From Phytobacter ursingii (GTDB taxonomy: Bacteria; Pseudomonadota; Gammaproteobacteria; Enterobacterales; Enterobacteriaceae), in NCBI GenBank assembly GCA_901456055.1, contig CABDWT010000004.1, positions 744,001 to 808,000 of the forward strand: a stretch of 64,000 bases of DNA, written 5' to 3'. The translations under genes and the position numbers were made by a program. Position 1 is the first letter of the stretch; each line of letters begins with the position of its first letter. A model generated the notes under the pieces. That model ran no database searches, was not told the DNA's origin, and saw nothing but the letters and a program-made list of their open reading frames with translations. Of the stretch, positions 9,880-20,308 are shown in pieces.

Positions 9880-9907
9880 GTTACGCCTGTTGAGATACAG
9901 GCGTAAC
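9880..9907. other. Perfect 11-bp stem-loop between plsY and the thiamine enzyme gene
   Basis: GTTACGCCTGT and ACAGGCGTAAC flank a six-base loop. It lies about 100 bases upstream of the start of the downstream minus-strand gene and about 85 bases past the plsY stop. No T-run follows on either strand. It could be a weak terminator for plsY or an operator for the gene to its left. Confidence 0.55.
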
Positions 9908-9992
9908 GGCAATATTCGGTCCATTCAGGCAATGCAGGGGATGAGACGGTCGTTTTCCCGGTTACGCTACTTTTTATCCGGGCGGATGGCGT

Positions 9993-10595
9993 CTACTTTT
10001 TTTTCTTTAGCTTGTGCCAGATTTTTGTCTCCTGACGACGCCACAACCGCTGAATATTGTCGTGGTGACGTATCAGGATCAGGCAGGAGAGCATGGCGAC
10101 CGGAAAGGTAAACTGGGGTTTAAACCACCAGACATAGAATGGCGCAATCAGGGCGCTGACAATCGCGCCTAACGAAGAATAGCCGCTAAGCAGGACAGTC
10201 AGCAGCCAGGTTCCCGCCATCACGCCGGTTAAGTCCCAGCCAATGGGCGCAATCGCGCCGAAGGCGGTAGCAACACCCTTGCCGCCCTGGAAATGGAAAA
10301 AAACAGGCCAGATATGCCCAAGGCAGGCGGCGATAGCAATAAGGCCTAGCCAGAAGGGGGCAATGCCAAGCGCATAGGCTCCCCAGACCGGCAGCATGCC
10401 TTTTAGCACATCAAAAATCAGTACCGTTACGGCTGCTCCTTTGCCGCCAATTCGTAATACGTTGGTCGCCCCTGGGTTGCCAGAACCACTCTCACGTGGG
10501 TCAGGCAGACCAGCGATGCGGCAGACCAGAATGGCGCTGGATATTGAGCCGCAAAGATACGCGAGGATGATCATTCCAGGCGCGATTGCACTCAT
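9993..10595 (-). CDS. plsY: Glycerol-3-phosphate acyltransferase PlsY
   Basis: A 200-residue integral membrane protein with about five helices. It moves an acyl group from acyl-phosphate (made by PlsX) to the 1-position of glycerol 3-phosphate, starting phospholipid synthesis. The three family motifs are visible: [11 protein letters not shown] (about residues 36-46), the cytoplasmic [10 protein letters not shown] (about 100), and a C-terminal region ending in a lysine-rich tail. I took the start at [17 protein letters not shown], equivalent to the E. coli start; the open frame extends 30 codons upstream without a matching sequence. It is divergent from folB, as in K-12. Confidence 0.95.
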   Translation of the reverse strand: MSAIAPGMIILAYLCGSISSAILVCRIAGLPDPRESGSGNPGATNVLRIGGKGAAVTVLIFDVLKGMLPVWGAYALGIAPFWLGLIAIAACLGHIWPVFFHFQGGKGVATAFGAIAPIGWDLTGVMAGTWLLTVLLSGYSSLGAIVSALIAPFYVWWFKPQFTFPVAMLSCLILIRHHDNIQRLWRRQETKIWHKLKKKK

Positions 10596-10702
10596 AACGC
10601 TGTTCCATTGTGAAAATGTCGTTTTATTATCTGCATCAGTGGATAATACGCATAAATTATGGAAAGTGGTATCCAGGTTAGCCAAAAAGCAGGTGGGGCG
10701 TG

Positions 10703-11071
10703 ATGGACATTGTATTTATAGAGCAACTTTCGGTAATCACCACCATCGGTGTGTATGACTGGGAGCAGACGATTGAACAAAAGCTGGTGTTCGATATCGA
10801 AATGGCATGGGATAACCGTCAGGCGGCGAAGAGTGACGATGTGAATGATTGTCTGAGCTATGCGGACATTGCAGAGACCGTCATTGCGCACGTCGAAGGA
10901 AGCCGTTTTGCCCTGGTAGAACGTGTCGCCGAAGAGGTCGCAGAGCTACTGCTGGCTCGTTTTAACTCTCCATGGGTGCGTATCAAATTGTGTAAGCCAG
11001 GCGCCGTCGCCCGGGCTGCCAATGTTGGCGTAATCATTGAGCGTGGCAATAATCTGAAAAAAATTATTTAA
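10703..11071 (+). CDS. folB: Dihydroneopterin aldolase
   Basis: A 122-residue protein almost identical to E. coli FolB. It cleaves 7,8-dihydroneopterin to 6-hydroxymethyl-7,8-dihydropterin and glycolaldehyde in folate synthesis and also epimerises dihydroneopterin. Visible family features include [30 protein letters not shown] (active-site Tyr) and a catalytic Lys in IKLCKPGAV near residue 100. A GTG directly before the ATG is an alternative start; GGTGGGG lies just upstream. Confidence 0.97.
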   Translation: MDIVFIEQLSVITTIGVYDWEQTIEQKLVFDIEMAWDNRQAAKSDDVNDCLSYADIAETVIAHVEGSRFALVERVAEEVAELLLARFNSPWVRIKLCKPGAVARAANVGVIIERGNNLKKII

Positions 11072-11124
11072 ATTCATAATTGTTAAACCAAGCGCTAGTC
11101 TTCTGGTCATATATCATGGCCATA

Positions 11125-11154
11125 CGCGGCTTCCCCAGTGGTAAGCCGTTTTTT
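11125..11154 (+). terminator. Intrinsic terminator of folB
   Basis: CGGCTT (from 11127) pairs with AAGCCG (to 11148) around a ten-base loop, followed by six T residues. It lies between the folB stop and the uppP ribosome site, so uppP needs its own promoter or read-through. Confidence 0.8.
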
Positions 11155-11177
11155 ATGTCTGTTTAGGGGTTTATTTA

Positions 11178-11996
11178 ATGAGCGATATGCACTCGCTGCT
11201 GGTGGCAGCAATATTGGGTGTTGTCGAAGGACTGACGGAGTTTTTACCGGTTTCCAGTACAGGCCACATGATTCTTGTGGGGCATTTGCTGGGTTTTGAG
11301 GGAGAAACCGCAAAAACCTTTGAAGTAGTGATTCAGTTAGGTTCGATTTTGGCTGTGGTGGTGATGTTCTGGCGTCGCCTGTTTGGCTTGATTGGTATTC
11401 ACTTTGGCCGTACCCCGCATGAAGGCACAGGCACGGGTCGCCTGACGCTCATTCATATCCTGCTGGGCATGGTGCCTGCCGTTGTTCTGGGGCTGGTTTT
11501 TCACGATGCTATTAAATCTCTCTTTACCCCCATTAACGTGATGTATGCGCTGGTGGTGGGCGGGGTGCTGCTGATAGCGGCTGAATGCCTCAAACCGAAA
11601 GTGCCGCGCGCAGAAGGGGTGGACGATATCACCTTGCGTCAGGCATTTATGATTGGCTGCTTCCAGTGCCTGGCGCTCTGGCCGGGGTTCTCCCGTTCTG
11701 GCGCGACAATTTCAGGCGGTATGCTCATGGGCGTAAGCCGTTATGCGGCTTCGGAGTTCTCGTTCCTGTTGGCGGTGCCAATGATGATGGGAGCCACAGT
11801 ACTGGATTTGTATAAAAGCCTGAAATTTTTGACCGTAGGTGACATCCCGATGTTTGCTGTCGGCTTTGTGATGGCTTTTATCGTCGCCCTTATTGCGATC
11901 AAAACGTTCCTGGAGTTGATCAAACGTATCTCGTTTATCCCTTTCGCGATCTATCGCTTTATTGTCGCCGCCGCGGTTTACTTCATTTTTATCTAG
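11178..11996 (+). CDS. uppP: Undecaprenyl-diphosphatase UppP (BacA)
   Basis: A 272-residue polytopic membrane protein that dephosphorylates undecaprenyl diphosphate so the lipid carrier can be reused for peptidoglycan, LPS and capsule; over-expression gives bacitracin resistance. Both signature regions are present: [19 protein letters not shown] (about residues 17-35) and the catalytic [14 protein letters not shown] (about 170-183). Around seven or eight hydrophobic helices can be traced. It is convergent with cca, from which it is separated by only 15 bases. Confidence 0.96.
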   Translation: MSDMHSLLVAAILGVVEGLTEFLPVSSTGHMILVGHLLGFEGETAKTFEVVIQLGSILAVVVMFWRRLFGLIGIHFGRTPHEGTGTGRLTLIHILLGMVPAVVLGLVFHDAIKSLFTPINVMYALVVGGVLLIAAECLKPKVPRAEGVDDITLRQAFMIGCFQCLALWPGFSRSGATISGGMLMGVSRYAASEFSFLLAVPMMMGATVLDLYKSLKFLTVGDIPMFAVGFVMAFIVALIAIKTFLELIKRISFIPFAIYRFIVAAAVYFIFI

Positions 11997-12006
11997 CGTA
12001 TACCTT

Positions 12007-12032
12007 TGCCCTCAGTCTTTTGGCTGAGGGCA
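12007..12032. terminator. Bidirectional hairpin between uppP and cca
   Basis: TGCCCTCAG and CTGAGGGCA form a 9-bp stem with an eight-base loop. It overlaps the last codons of cca and follows the uppP stop by about ten bases. It can serve both convergent genes, although T-runs are weak. Confidence 0.65.
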
Positions 12033-13253
12033 GCGTTGTGCTTTCCAGTCGGACACGGCTTGAATGCGACGACGGGTTAACTCTTCTCGCACTTCAATGC
12101 CTTTGAAACCTGCTTCAACGACCGCTTTGCTGGAGACCGCTTTTGCGATGCTCCAGGCCTCACGCAGTAAGCGTCCCTGCGGATAATCGCACGCCTCAAA
12201 CCCCGCGCGTCCGCGAACGTCGGCCTCGCTGGTCAGGGCGATTTGCTCAACCCGCTGTGGCTTGCGCCAGGCGTCAATCGAATCGAACAATTTAATAATG
12301 GTCTTTGGCTGCAGGATCGGGAAGGTATGGATCAGGTCATGGAATTCTGCCACCAGCCTTGCCAAATCGCGGATCTCATTCGGTACGCGTAAACGCCGAC
12401 AGACGCCCTCGACCAGCCGGACGCCCGCCGGACCATGCCCGTGATGGCGTGGCCACAATTCTGGCGGCGTCAACCCTTTGCCCAGATCGTGGCACAGGGT
12501 GGCAAAACGCACATCAACCTCAGGGCTGAGCATGGCGGCCATGGCCACGGTCATCAGGGTATGGAGCCCGGTATCTATTTCAGGATGCCATTTTGCCGGC
12601 GCGGGCACACCAAACAGCGCGTCCACTTCCGGGAATAACACTTTTAGCGCCCCGCAGTCACGCAACACCTGGAAAAAGACCTGCGGGTTACGGGTCTTGA
12701 GGGCGTTCTCCGTCTCTTTCCAGACGCGTTCCGGCGTAAGATGCGTCAGCTCGCCAGCGTCGGTCATCTCGCGCATGAGCGCCATGGTTTCGTCGGCAAT
12801 GCGAAAACTTAAATGCGCATAGCGGGCGGCAAAACGCGCCACGCGCAGAACACGCAAAGGATCTTCGGCAAATGCGGGGGAAACATGGCGCAGCAAACGG
12901 TGGTGCAGATCGCTCTGACCGCCGTAGGGATCGATAATGTTGCCATTATCATCTTGCGCCAGCGCATTGACGGTCAGGTCGCGGCGCAGCAGATCTTGCT
13001 CAAGCGTCACATCCGGCGCGGCATAGCAGGAAAATCCGGTGTAACCAAAACCGGATTTTCGTTCGGTGCGGGCAAGCGCGTACTCTTCGTGGCTTTGTGG
13101 ATGGAGAAACACGGGAAAATCGCGGCCTACCTGCTGGTAACCCGCGTCAAGCATCTCTGCTGGCGTGGCGCCAACCACCACCCAATCTTTGTCTTTGACC
13201 GACAGGCCCAGCAAGGCATCGCGAACTGCACCACCGACCAGATAACTCTTCAC
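12012..13253 (-). CDS. cca: CCA-adding tRNA nucleotidyltransferase with HD phosphohydrolase domain
   Basis: A 413-residue multifunctional enzyme that adds and repairs the 3' CCA of tRNAs. The class II nucleotidyltransferase head is visible ([14 protein letters not shown], then [10 protein letters not shown] with the catalytic acidic pair region). The C-terminal HD domain shows [21 protein letters not shown] (about residue 255), which gives 2',3'-cyclic phosphodiesterase and phosphatase activity in the E. coli protein. I chose a GTG start, as in E. coli: it gives the conserved N-terminus and has GGAG eight bases upstream. The open frame continues 11 codons further up. Confidence 0.95.
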   Translation of the reverse strand: MKSYLVGGAVRDALLGLSVKDKDWVVVGATPAEMLDAGYQQVGRDFPVFLHPQSHEEYALARTERKSGFGYTGFSCYAAPDVTLEQDLLRRDLTVNALAQDDNGNIIDPYGGQSDLHHRLLRHVSPAFAEDPLRVLRVARFAARYAHLSFRIADETMALMREMTDAGELTHLTPERVWKETENALKTRNPQVFFQVLRDCGALKVLFPEVDALFGVPAPAKWHPEIDTGLHTLMTVAMAAMLSPEVDVRFATLCHDLGKGLTPPELWPRHHGHGPAGVRLVEGVCRRLRVPNEIRDLARLVAEFHDLIHTFPILQPKTIIKLFDSIDAWRKPQRVEQIALTSEADVRGRAGFEACDYPQGRLLREAWSIAKAVSSKAVVEAGFKGIEVREELTRRRIQAVSDWKAQRCPQPKD

Positions 13254-13367
13254 GCCGCCTGACTCCTTACCTCTGTGACTTTTCATAAACCTGACTTATC
13301 GGAATTGAGACAGGTTCTATTTTTGCCGACAGATAATACGTAAGTGTAGAGAAGATGGCTAATCAGC

Positions 13368-13988
13368 TTAGTTCATCCAGCGATCTTTGCTTTTACGACG
13401 CGGGATTAAATGCGGCAGCACCAGACCGAGGAACAGGCCAGCGCCCAATACGCCACCGCCATACATAAACCACTGCATGATGATGGTGCGCTGTTTGTCA
13501 TCGAGCTGGAGGTTAGCGGCATTCACCTTCTTCTGCGCTACGATCAGCTCGTTTTTAAGCTTCTGATTTTCTTCTTTCAGGCTGTTAATGACCCCATCGC
13601 TACCGGCCACTTTTTGCTGCATATCTGCCGTACGCTGGTTCCAGGTATTATCGATATTGTTGAGCTTATCGGTGAGGGTTTTCACCTGATTTTCCAGTTC
13701 TGGCACGCGAGTGCGCAGGCTGGGCTGAGTATTGAGCTCTTTTAGCGGGATCCAGGCCGTACGGCCACTGCTGTCGCGAACCTGAGCGTAGTTAGACGCT
13801 TCATTGGTTTGCAGCAGTTCCACTTCTTCGCCGGCGTTTACGGTGCCCACGAGGCGATAGTTATCTCCCGGGCCACTGCGAACCCAGGTGTTCAATTCAT
13901 CAGAGACGTAACGTTTTTCTTCGGCGTGAGCCAATGTGGAAACGCTAAGCGCAAATAAGGTTATTCCAATCAGGCGTAATTTAAGCAT
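13368..13988 (-). CDS. ygiM: SH3-domain protein YgiM
   Basis: A 206-residue protein with an N-terminal signal peptide (cleavage near LAHAEEKRYV, residue 22). A bacterial SH3 domain follows (about residues 26-88, with NTWVRSGPGDNYRLVG), then a coiled-coil region (about 95-165, DKLNNIDNTWNQ). A C-terminal membrane helix (WFMYGGGVLGAGLFLGLVLP) ends in the basic tail RRKSKDRWMN. It would be tail-anchored in the inner membrane with the SH3 domain in the periplasm. K-12 YgiM has the same length and place, between cca and the divergent ygiF. Its role is not established as far as I know. Confidence 0.9.
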   Translation of the reverse strand: MLKLRLIGITLFALSVSTLAHAEEKRYVSDELNTWVRSGPGDNYRLVGTVNAGEEVELLQTNEASNYAQVRDSSGRTAWIPLKELNTQPSLRTRVPELENQVKTLTDKLNNIDNTWNQRTADMQQKVAGSDGVINSLKEENQKLKNELIVAQKKVNAANLQLDDKQRTIIMQWFMYGGGVLGAGLFLGLVLPHLIPRRKSKDRWMN

Positions 13989-14225
13989 CAGGCGTCGTTA
14001 TTATCTTTAAGCGTGAATAAAAACAGTGCCAACAGTCTGACGATAGCTGGCAGGCGGCATCAATCGGAATCATCCGGGTCGAACAAAGCGCATAAGTGAA
14101 CTTTTACACCCATCAGATCGCGCATTGCATGGCAATCTGACACAAAATACTATCTACTGACAAACATCGGGCGCGTTAGTTCGCCGAAATTTTCACTGAT
14201 GTGACATAACCATAAGTGCAAAGCC

Positions 14226-15527
14226 ATGGCTCAGGAAATCGAATTAAAATTTTACGTACATCCCGACAGCGTTGAAACGCTCCGTAACCATCTTCATTCG
14301 CTCACCGACGATCGCGTAGCGCCCACTCAGTTACTCAACATCTATTACGAAACGGCGGATAACTGGCTGCGTCGTCATGATATGGGTCTGCGTATACGCG
14401 GCTTCGATGGTCAGTACGAAATGACGATGAAAATCGCCGGACGCGTGGTCGGCGGGTTACATCAACGCCCTGAATATAATATTGCGCTGGATAAACCGGA
14501 GTTGGACCTGGCTCGCTTCCCGCAGGAAGTCTGGCCCGACGGCGTGCTGCCAGAAGATCTCCAGACGCAGGCACAGCCGCTATTCAGCACCGATTTCTAC
14601 CGGGAGAAATGGCTGGTTAATGCCGGGGAAAGCCGTATTGAGATTGGGCTGGACCTGGGCGACGTTAAAGCCGGCGAGCTGGCTGAGCCGATCTGTGAGC
14701 TTGAGCTTGAGCTGCTCAGCGGTGACCCGGCGGATATCCTCAAACTGGCCCGTCAGCTCGTGACGCTTTCAGGGCTGCGCCAGGGAAGCCTGAGTAAGGC
14801 AGCGCGCGGCTATCATCTGGCGCAGGGGAATGCCGAACGTCATCGTCGTCCGACGCCGATACTCAACGTTCAAGCGAAAGCCACCACTGAGCAGGCTTTT
14901 ACCGCCGCGCTGGAGTTGGGGCTTTCGCAATGGCAGTACCATGAGGAGCTGTGGGTTCGCGGCGATAACCGGGCAAAAGCGGATGTCCAGTCTGCGATAA
15001 CGCTCATTCGTCATACTCTCATGTTGTTCGGCGGCATCGTGCCGCGCAAAGCGAGCGCTCGCCTGCGCGATTTGCTGACCCAGGCGGAAGCGACGCTGAC
15101 GTCAGATGTCTCCGCGGCGACGGCCGCATGGAGCGCAGAGGCGGCAACGGCGAAACTGCTGCTGACAGAATGGCTGGTTTCTCAGGGCTGGCGCACCTTC
15201 CTGGATGACAAAGCGCAGGCGAAATTTGCCGACTCCTTCAAGCGTTTTGCCGATACCCATTTGTCCCGCTGCGCCGCTGAACTCAAAAGTACGTTCGCGC
15301 ATCCGCTGGGCGACAGTTATCGCGACCAGTTGCCGCGTCTGGCACGAGAAATAGACAGTGTGCTGTTACTTGCTGGCTATTACGATGCGGTACAGGCCAA
15401 TGCCTGGCTGGAAAACTGGCAAGGATTGCTCCACGCCATTGAGACGCGCCAGCGTATTGAGATCGAACATTTCCGTAACGAAGCAATCTGTCAGCAGCCC
15501 TTCTGGCTGCACAGTGGACAACGCTAA
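14226..15527 (+). CDS. ygiF: Inorganic triphosphatase YgiF (CYTH-CHAD)
   Basis: A 433-residue cytoplasmic protein with an N-terminal CYTH tunnel domain and a C-terminal helical CHAD domain. The CYTH signature EIELKF is at residues 4-9, and the metal- and phosphate-binding ExExE-like ICELELELLSG is near residue 158. E. coli YgiF hydrolyses inorganic tripolyphosphate; CHAD domains bind polyphosphate. It is the first gene of the row ygiF-glnE-hldE, with glnE starting 22 bases later, so co-transcription is likely, as in K-12. Confidence 0.94.
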   Translation: MAQEIELKFYVHPDSVETLRNHLHSLTDDRVAPTQLLNIYYETADNWLRRHDMGLRIRGFDGQYEMTMKIAGRVVGGLHQRPEYNIALDKPELDLARFPQEVWPDGVLPEDLQTQAQPLFSTDFYREKWLVNAGESRIEIGLDLGDVKAGELAEPICELELELLSGDPADILKLARQLVTLSGLRQGSLSKAARGYHLAQGNAERHRRPTPILNVQAKATTEQAFTAALELGLSQWQYHEELWVRGDNRAKADVQSAITLIRHTLMLFGGIVPRKASARLRDLLTQAEATLTSDVSAATAAWSAEAATAKLLLTEWLVSQGWRTFLDDKAQAKFADSFKRFADTHLSRCAAELKSTFAHPLGDSYRDQLPRLAREIDSVLLLAGYYDAVQANAWLENWQGLLHAIETRQRIEIEHFRNEAICQQPFWLHSGQR

Positions 15528-15548
15528 CCCGGTCAAGGATACCCATCG

Positions 15549-18401
15549 ATGATGCCGCACTCTCCACAGCTCCAGCAGCACTGGCAAACTGTACAGGCCC
15601 GCTTGCCTGAGTCGTTCAGCGAAACACCGCTTAGTGAACAAGCGCAGTTAGTGCTTACTTTCAGCGATTTCGTGCAGGATAGCCTTGCCGCGCATCCTGA
15701 CTGGCTGGCCGAACTGGAAAGCGCGCCGCCACAGGCGGAGGAGTGGAAGCAGTATGCGCAAACGCTTCGCGAATCGCTCGAGAGCGTGGCAGATGAGGCA
15801 TCATTAATGCGTGCGCTGCGTCTGTTCCGGCGTCACAGGATGGTGCGTATTGCCTGGGCGCAGTCGCTGGCGCTGGTGGCAGAAGAGGAGACGTTGCAGC
15901 AGTTAAGCGTACTGGCGGAGACCCTGATCGTCGCTGCACGTGACTGGCTCTATGATGCCTGCTGCCGCGAGTGGGGAACGCCGTGCAATCAGAAGGGGGA
16001 ACCGCAGCCGTTGCTGATCCTCGGCATGGGTAAGCTGGGCGGCGGGGAGCTTAACTTTTCATCCGATATCGATCTGATTTTCGCCTGGCCGGAAAACGGC
16101 TCAACGCGCGGCGGGCGACGCGAACTCGATAACGCCCAGTTCTTTACTCGTCTGGGACAGCGCCTGATCAAAGTGCTCGACCAGCCGACGCAGGATGGCT
16201 TTGTCTATCGCGTGGACATGCGCTTGCGCCCGTTTGGCGACAGCGGCCCGCTGGTACTGAGTTTTGCCGCGCTGGAAGATTATTATCAGGAGCAAGGGCG
16301 CGACTGGGAACGTTATGCGATGGTGAAAGCGCGCATTATGGGCGATAAGGATGATGCGTACGCCGGTGAATTGCGGGCGATGCTGCGGCCATTCGTTTTC
16401 CGTCGCTATATCGATTTCAGCGTTATTCAGTCTCTGCGCAATATGAAAGGGATGATTGCCCGTGAAGTGCGTCGCCGTGGCCTGAAAGATAATATTAAGC
16501 TGGGGGCGGGCGGCATCCGTGAGATTGAATTTATCGTTCAGGTGTTCCAGTTAATACGCGGTGGGCGTGAGCCCTCGCTACAGTCCCGCTCACTGTTACC
16601 GACGCTGGGGGCTATCGATAAGCTGGGGTTGCTGCCGCCAGGCGACGCGCCGGCGCTGCGGCAAGCCTATTTGTATCTGCGCCGCCTGGAAAACCTGTTG
16701 CAAAGCATTAATGACGAGCAAACGCAGACGCTGCCGTCAGATGAACTCAATCGGGCGCGTCTGGCCTGGGGAATGCGTGTACCCGACTGGGAAACGCTGA
16801 CCGCTGAGCTGGAAAAACAAATGTCCGCCGTACGAGGCATATTCAACACCCTGATTGGCGATGATGAAGCCGAAGAGCAGGGGGATGCGCTCTCGGGGCA
16901 ATGGGGGGAGTTGTGGCAGGATGCGTTCCAGGAAGATGACAGCACGCCCGTGCTGGCGCATCTTTCTGACGATGATCGACGCCGTGTGGTGGCGATGATT
17001 GCTGATTTTCGCAAAGAGATGGATAAGCGCACCATTGGCCCGCGCGGCCGCCAGGTACTCGATCACCTGATGCCGCATCTGTTGAGCGATGTATGCTCCC
17101 GCGAGGATGCCCCTGTGCCGCTGTCACGCGTGACGCCGCTGTTAACGGGAATTGTCACGCGCACAACGTACCTCGAACTGCTCAGCGAATATCCCGGTGC
17201 ACGTAAGCATCTGATTTCACTTTGTGCCGCTTCGCCAATGGTGGCGAGCAAGCTGGCGCGCTATCCGCTATTGCTGGATGAATTGCTCGACCCGAATACG
17301 CTTTATCAGCCCACGGCGATGAATGCCTACCGGGATGAACTACGTCAGTATCTGCTGCGTGTGCCGGATGATGATGAAGAGCAGCAACTGGAGGCGTTAC
17401 GCCAGTTTAAACAGGCGCAATTGTTGCGTGTGGCGGCAGCAGACCTCGCTGGCACACTCCCCGTGATGAAAGTGAGCGATCACTTAACCTGGCTTGCCGA
17501 AGCCATCATCGAAGCCGTGGTGCAGCAGGCGTGGAACCTGATGGTTTCGCGTTACGGGCAACCGAAACACTTACGCGATCGTGAAGGTCGTGGGTTTGCG
17601 GTGGTTGGTTACGGCAAACTGGGCGGCTGGGAACTGGGGTATAGCTCCGATCTGGATCTGATTTTCCTTCATGACTGTCCGGTGGATGTGATGACGGATG
17701 GCGAGCGCGAAATCGATGGCCGTCAGTTTTACCTGCGCCTTGCCCAGCGCGTGATGCATCTGTTCAGTACGCGCACTTCGTCCGGCATTCTGTATGAAGT
17801 GGATGCACGCTTGCGACCATCCGGCGCGGCAGGAATGCTGGTAACGTCAACCGAATCTTTTGCCGACTATCAGCGCACTGAGGCCTGGACGTGGGAACAC
17901 CAGGCGCTGGTACGCGCCCGCGTGGTCTATGGCGATCCGCAATTAAACGCGCAATTTGATGCCATCCGTCGCGATATCACCATGACCGTGCGTGGCGGCG
18001 CGACGTTACAAACCGAGGTGCGCGAGATGCGCGAAAAAATGCGCGCCCACTTGAGCAATAAGCACAAAGATCGCTTTGATATCAAAGCCGATGAGGGCGG
18101 TATCACTGATATCGAATTTATCACCCAGTATCTGGTGCTGCGTTATGCCCATACAAAACCGAAACTGACGCGCTGGTCGGACAATGTCCGCATTCTGGAA
18201 GGGCTGGCGCAAAACGGCATTATGGAAGAGCAGGAAGCGCAGGCGCTTACCGCCGCCTATACAACATTGCGTGATGAACTGCACCACCTGGCGTTGCAGG
18301 AGTTGCCGGGTCATGTACCGGATGCATGTTTTGTCGCTGAGCGCGCGATGGTGCGAGCCTGCTGGAACAAGTGGTTGGTGGAGCCGTGCGAGGACGCGTA
18401 A
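15549..18401 (+). CDS. glnE: Bifunctional glutamine synthetase adenylyltransferase / adenylyl-removing enzyme
   Basis: A 950-residue protein that switches glutamine synthetase off by adding AMP to a tyrosine and on again by phosphorolytic removal, under control of PII (GlnB) and glutamine. Two nucleotidyltransferase cores are visible: [20 protein letters not shown] in the N-terminal deadenylylating half (about residues 158-177) and [20 protein letters not shown] in the C-terminal adenylylating half (about 685-704). A helical linker with the regulatory region lies between them. Two adjacent ATG codons start the frame; AAGG lies 11 bases before the first. Followed by hldE after 46 bases. Confidence 0.97.
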   Translation: MMPHSPQLQQHWQTVQARLPESFSETPLSEQAQLVLTFSDFVQDSLAAHPDWLAELESAPPQAEEWKQYAQTLRESLESVADEASLMRALRLFRRHRMVRIAWAQSLALVAEEETLQQLSVLAETLIVAARDWLYDACCREWGTPCNQKGEPQPLLILGMGKLGGGELNFSSDIDLIFAWPENGSTRGGRRELDNAQFFTRLGQRLIKVLDQPTQDGFVYRVDMRLRPFGDSGPLVLSFAALEDYYQEQGRDWERYAMVKARIMGDKDDAYAGELRAMLRPFVFRRYIDFSVIQSLRNMKGMIAREVRRRGLKDNIKLGAGGIREIEFIVQVFQLIRGGREPSLQSRSLLPTLGAIDKLGLLPPGDAPALRQAYLYLRRLENLLQSINDEQTQTLPSDELNRARLAWGMRVPDWETLTAELEKQMSAVRGIFNTLIGDDEAEEQGDALSGQWGELWQDAFQEDDSTPVLAHLSDDDRRRVVAMIADFRKEMDKRTIGPRGRQVLDHLMPHLLSDVCSREDAPVPLSRVTPLLTGIVTRTTYLELLSEYPGARKHLISLCAASPMVASKLARYPLLLDELLDPNTLYQPTAMNAYRDELRQYLLRVPDDDEEQQLEALRQFKQAQLLRVAAADLAGTLPVMKVSDHLTWLAEAIIEAVVQQAWNLMVSRYGQPKHLRDREGRGFAVVGYGKLGGWELGYSSDLDLIFLHDCPVDVMTDGEREIDGRQFYLRLAQRVMHLFSTRTSSGILYEVDARLRPSGAAGMLVTSTESFADYQRTEAWTWEHQALVRARVVYGDPQLNAQFDAIRRDITMTVRGGATLQTEVREMREKMRAHLSNKHKDRFDIKADEGGITDIEFITQYLVLRYAHTKPKLTRWSDNVRILEGLAQNGIMEEQEAQALTAAYTTLRDELHHLALQELPGHVPDACFVAERAMVRACWNKWLVEPCEDA

Positions 18402-18447
18402 GTGTGCTATTATCGCGCGCAAATTTTGTATCTCTCAGGAGACAGGA

Positions 18448-19881
18448 ATGAAAGTAACGCTGCCAGAGTTTAATCAAGCGGGAGTGCTGGTCGTTGGCGA
18501 TGTGATGCTGGACCGCTACTGGTACGGTCCAACCAGCCGTATTTCACCGGAAGCGCCGGTGCCAGTGGTGAAGGTCGAAACCATTGAGGAGCGTCCGGGT
18601 GGCGCGGCTAACGTTGCAATGAACATCGCTTCCCTGGGCGCGGGCGCGCGTCTGGTCGGGTTGACCGGTATTGATGATGCGGCGCGAGCACTGAGCAAGG
18701 CGCTGGCGGACGTCAACGTGAAATGCGACTTCGTTTCTGTTCCAACTCATCCCACCATCACCAAGCTGCGCGTACTGTCGCGTAATCAGCAACTGATTCG
18801 CCTCGATTTCGAAGAAGGCTTTGATGGCGTGGATCCTGAGCCGCTGCATGAGCGTATTAATCAGGCGCTGAGCAGCATCGGTGCGCTGGTGCTGTCCGAT
18901 TATGCCAAAGGGGCGCTAACGAGCATTCAGACGATGATCGCGCTGGCGCGCGGTGCGGGCGTGCCGGTACTGATCGACCCGAAAGGGACCGATTTTGAAC
19001 GCTACCGTGGCGCGACCCTGTTGACGCCGAATCTCTCCGAATTTGAAGCCGTGGTTGGCAAATGCAAAGACGAAGACGAGATTGTGGAACGCGGTATGAA
19101 GCTGATTGCCGATTTCGACCTGACCGCGCTGCTGGTTACCCGTTCTGAGCAGGGAATGACGTTGCTGCAGCCGGGCAAAGCGCCACTGCATATGCCGACA
19201 CAGGCGCAGGAAGTGTATGACGTGACCGGCGCGGGTGACACGGTGATTGGCGTACTGGCGGCTACCCTTGCCGCAGGTAATTCGCTCGAAGAAGCGTGTT
19301 TCTTCGCAAACGCGGCTGCGGGCGTGGTGGTGGGTAAACTCGGGACCTCTACCGTTTCACCTATCGAACTGGAAAACGCAGTGCGCGGACGCTCGGAGAC
19401 GGGTTTTGGCGTGATGACCGAAGAAGAACTGCGTGATGCCGTCGCTGCAGCACGCAAACGTGGCGAAAAAGTGGTGATGACCAACGGTGTGTTCGACATC
19501 CTGCATGCGGGCCACGTGTCGTATCTGGCTAATGCCCGTAAGCTCGGCGATCGTCTGATTGTCGCAGTGAACAGCGATGCATCCACTAAACGTCTGAAAG
19601 GGGATTCACGCCCGGTAAACCCACTTGAGCAACGTATGATTGTTCTGAGCGCGCTGGAAGCCGTGGACTGGGTGGTGCCGTTTGAAGAAGATACGCCGCA
19701 GCGTCTGATTGCCTCCGTTCTGCCGGATAAGCTGGTGAAAGGCGGGGATTACAAGCCGGAAGAGATTGCCGGAAGTGAAGAAGTGTGGGCCAACGGCGGC
19801 GAAGTGCTGGTGCTCAACTTTGAAGATGGCTGTTCGACCACCAATATCATCAGGAAAATCCAGAAAGACAGCGAGAAGTAA
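18448..19881 (+). CDS. hldE: Bifunctional heptose 7-phosphate kinase / heptose 1-phosphate adenylyltransferase
   Basis: A 477-residue fusion enzyme in ADP-L-glycero-D-manno-heptose synthesis for the LPS inner core. The N-terminal ribokinase-type domain carries [16 protein letters not shown] and the catalytic [11 protein letters not shown] (Asp about residue 264). The C-terminal nucleotidyltransferase domain carries [16 protein letters not shown] (about 350-365). The start [20 protein letters not shown] has a good AGGAGACAGGA ribosome site; the open frame upstream overlaps glnE and is spurious. As in E. coli it ends the ygiF-glnE-hldE row. Confidence 0.97.
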   Translation: MKVTLPEFNQAGVLVVGDVMLDRYWYGPTSRISPEAPVPVVKVETIEERPGGAANVAMNIASLGAGARLVGLTGIDDAARALSKALADVNVKCDFVSVPTHPTITKLRVLSRNQQLIRLDFEEGFDGVDPEPLHERINQALSSIGALVLSDYAKGALTSIQTMIALARGAGVPVLIDPKGTDFERYRGATLLTPNLSEFEAVVGKCKDEDEIVERGMKLIADFDLTALLVTRSEQGMTLLQPGKAPLHMPTQAQEVYDVTGAGDTVIGVLAATLAAGNSLEEACFFANAAAGVVVGKLGTSTVSPIELENAVRGRSETGFGVMTEEELRDAVAAARKRGEKVVMTNGVFDILHAGHVSYLANARKLGDRLIVAVNSDASTKRLKGDSRPVNPLEQRMIVLSALEAVDWVVPFEEDTPQRLIASVLPDKLVKGGDYKPEEIAGSEEVWANGGEVLVLNFEDGCSTTNIIRKIQKDSEK

Positions 19882-19930
19882 GCAATGCGGGAGATGCATC
19901 GAACATCCCGTTATGAGGCTCTCCTCGCTG

Positions 19931-19959
19931 TTGACGGTGCTGCTTTTTCGACCTAAATT
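19931..19959 (+). promoter_or_regulatory. Promoter of the Sib antisense RNA
   Basis: TTGACG and TAAATT are spaced by 17 bases and end about seven bases before the expected 5' end of the Sib RNA. The -35 matches consensus at five of six positions, the -10 at four of six. Confidence 0.6.
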
Positions 19960-19966
19960 AAAGGAA

Positions 19967-20112
19967 CAAGGGTGAGAGGGGATTTCTCCCCCCTCTGATT
20001 GACTGTTAGTAAGCGTGGAAACTTATCGTTAACAGAACAATCAGTATGATGACGTGCTTCATCATAACCCTTTCCTTATTAAAGCCCCTTCCTCGGGAGG
20101 GGCTTTCCCATT
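19967..20112 (+). ncRNA. sib: Sib (QUAD) antisense RNA with its terminator
   Basis: The plus strand from AGGGTGAGAGGGG to the terminator AAAGCCCCTTCC-TCG-GGAGGGGCTTT closely follows the E. coli Sib/QUAD RNA family, including the 5' GGGGATTTCTCCCCCC hairpin. It is about 145 nt long and fully antisense to the small Ibs reading frame. In E. coli Sib RNAs block translation and trigger decay of the toxic ibs mRNA. The place downstream of hldE matches the K-12 sib pair there as I recall it; here only one copy is present. Exact ends are estimated. Confidence 0.88.
20006..20065 (-). CDS. ibs: Ibs-type small toxic membrane peptide (type I toxin-antitoxin)
   Basis: A 19-residue frame, MMKHVIILIVLLTISFHAY, matches the Ibs toxins of E. 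coli (K-12 IbsC is MMRLVIILIVLL... from memory) in length and in the VIILIVLL core. The peptide is almost one single membrane helix; over-production of Ibs peptides depolarises the inner membrane. The ribosome site AAGGAAAGG lies five bases before the double ATG. The whole gene is covered by the Sib RNA on the other strand. Which paralogue (ibsC, D or E) it represents cannot be decided. Confidence 0.88.
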   Translation of the reverse strand: MMKHVIILIVLLTISFHAY

Positions 20113-20252
20113 TCAGCCCCTTGCTGACCCAGCGATTGTTGGTGAGTGCTTCTACAGGGACAAGGGCTTTTCCCCTCGGATGTTTTATTACTGGATCGTT
20201 CACGCAAAATGGCCCCGTTTCGAACGTTACGCACTGAAACGGCGCGTTCAGA

Positions 20253-20282
20253 ATAAAAAATCCCCGGCTTTACAGGCCAGGG
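20253..20282 (-). terminator. Intrinsic terminator of yqiJ-yqiK
   Basis: On the minus strand CCCTGGC pairs with GCCGGGG around a short loop, followed by ATTTTTTATT, about 25 bases past the yqiK stop. A clear Rho-independent terminator. Confidence 0.85.
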
Positions 20283-20308
20283 AGGGAGTGACATAAGGTG
20301 GTCAGGAA

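Noticed and set aside
18184-18447. Long upstream extension of hldE
   Set aside because: It overlaps glnE in another frame; HldE starts at the ATG with an AGGAGACAGGA site and conserved N-terminus.
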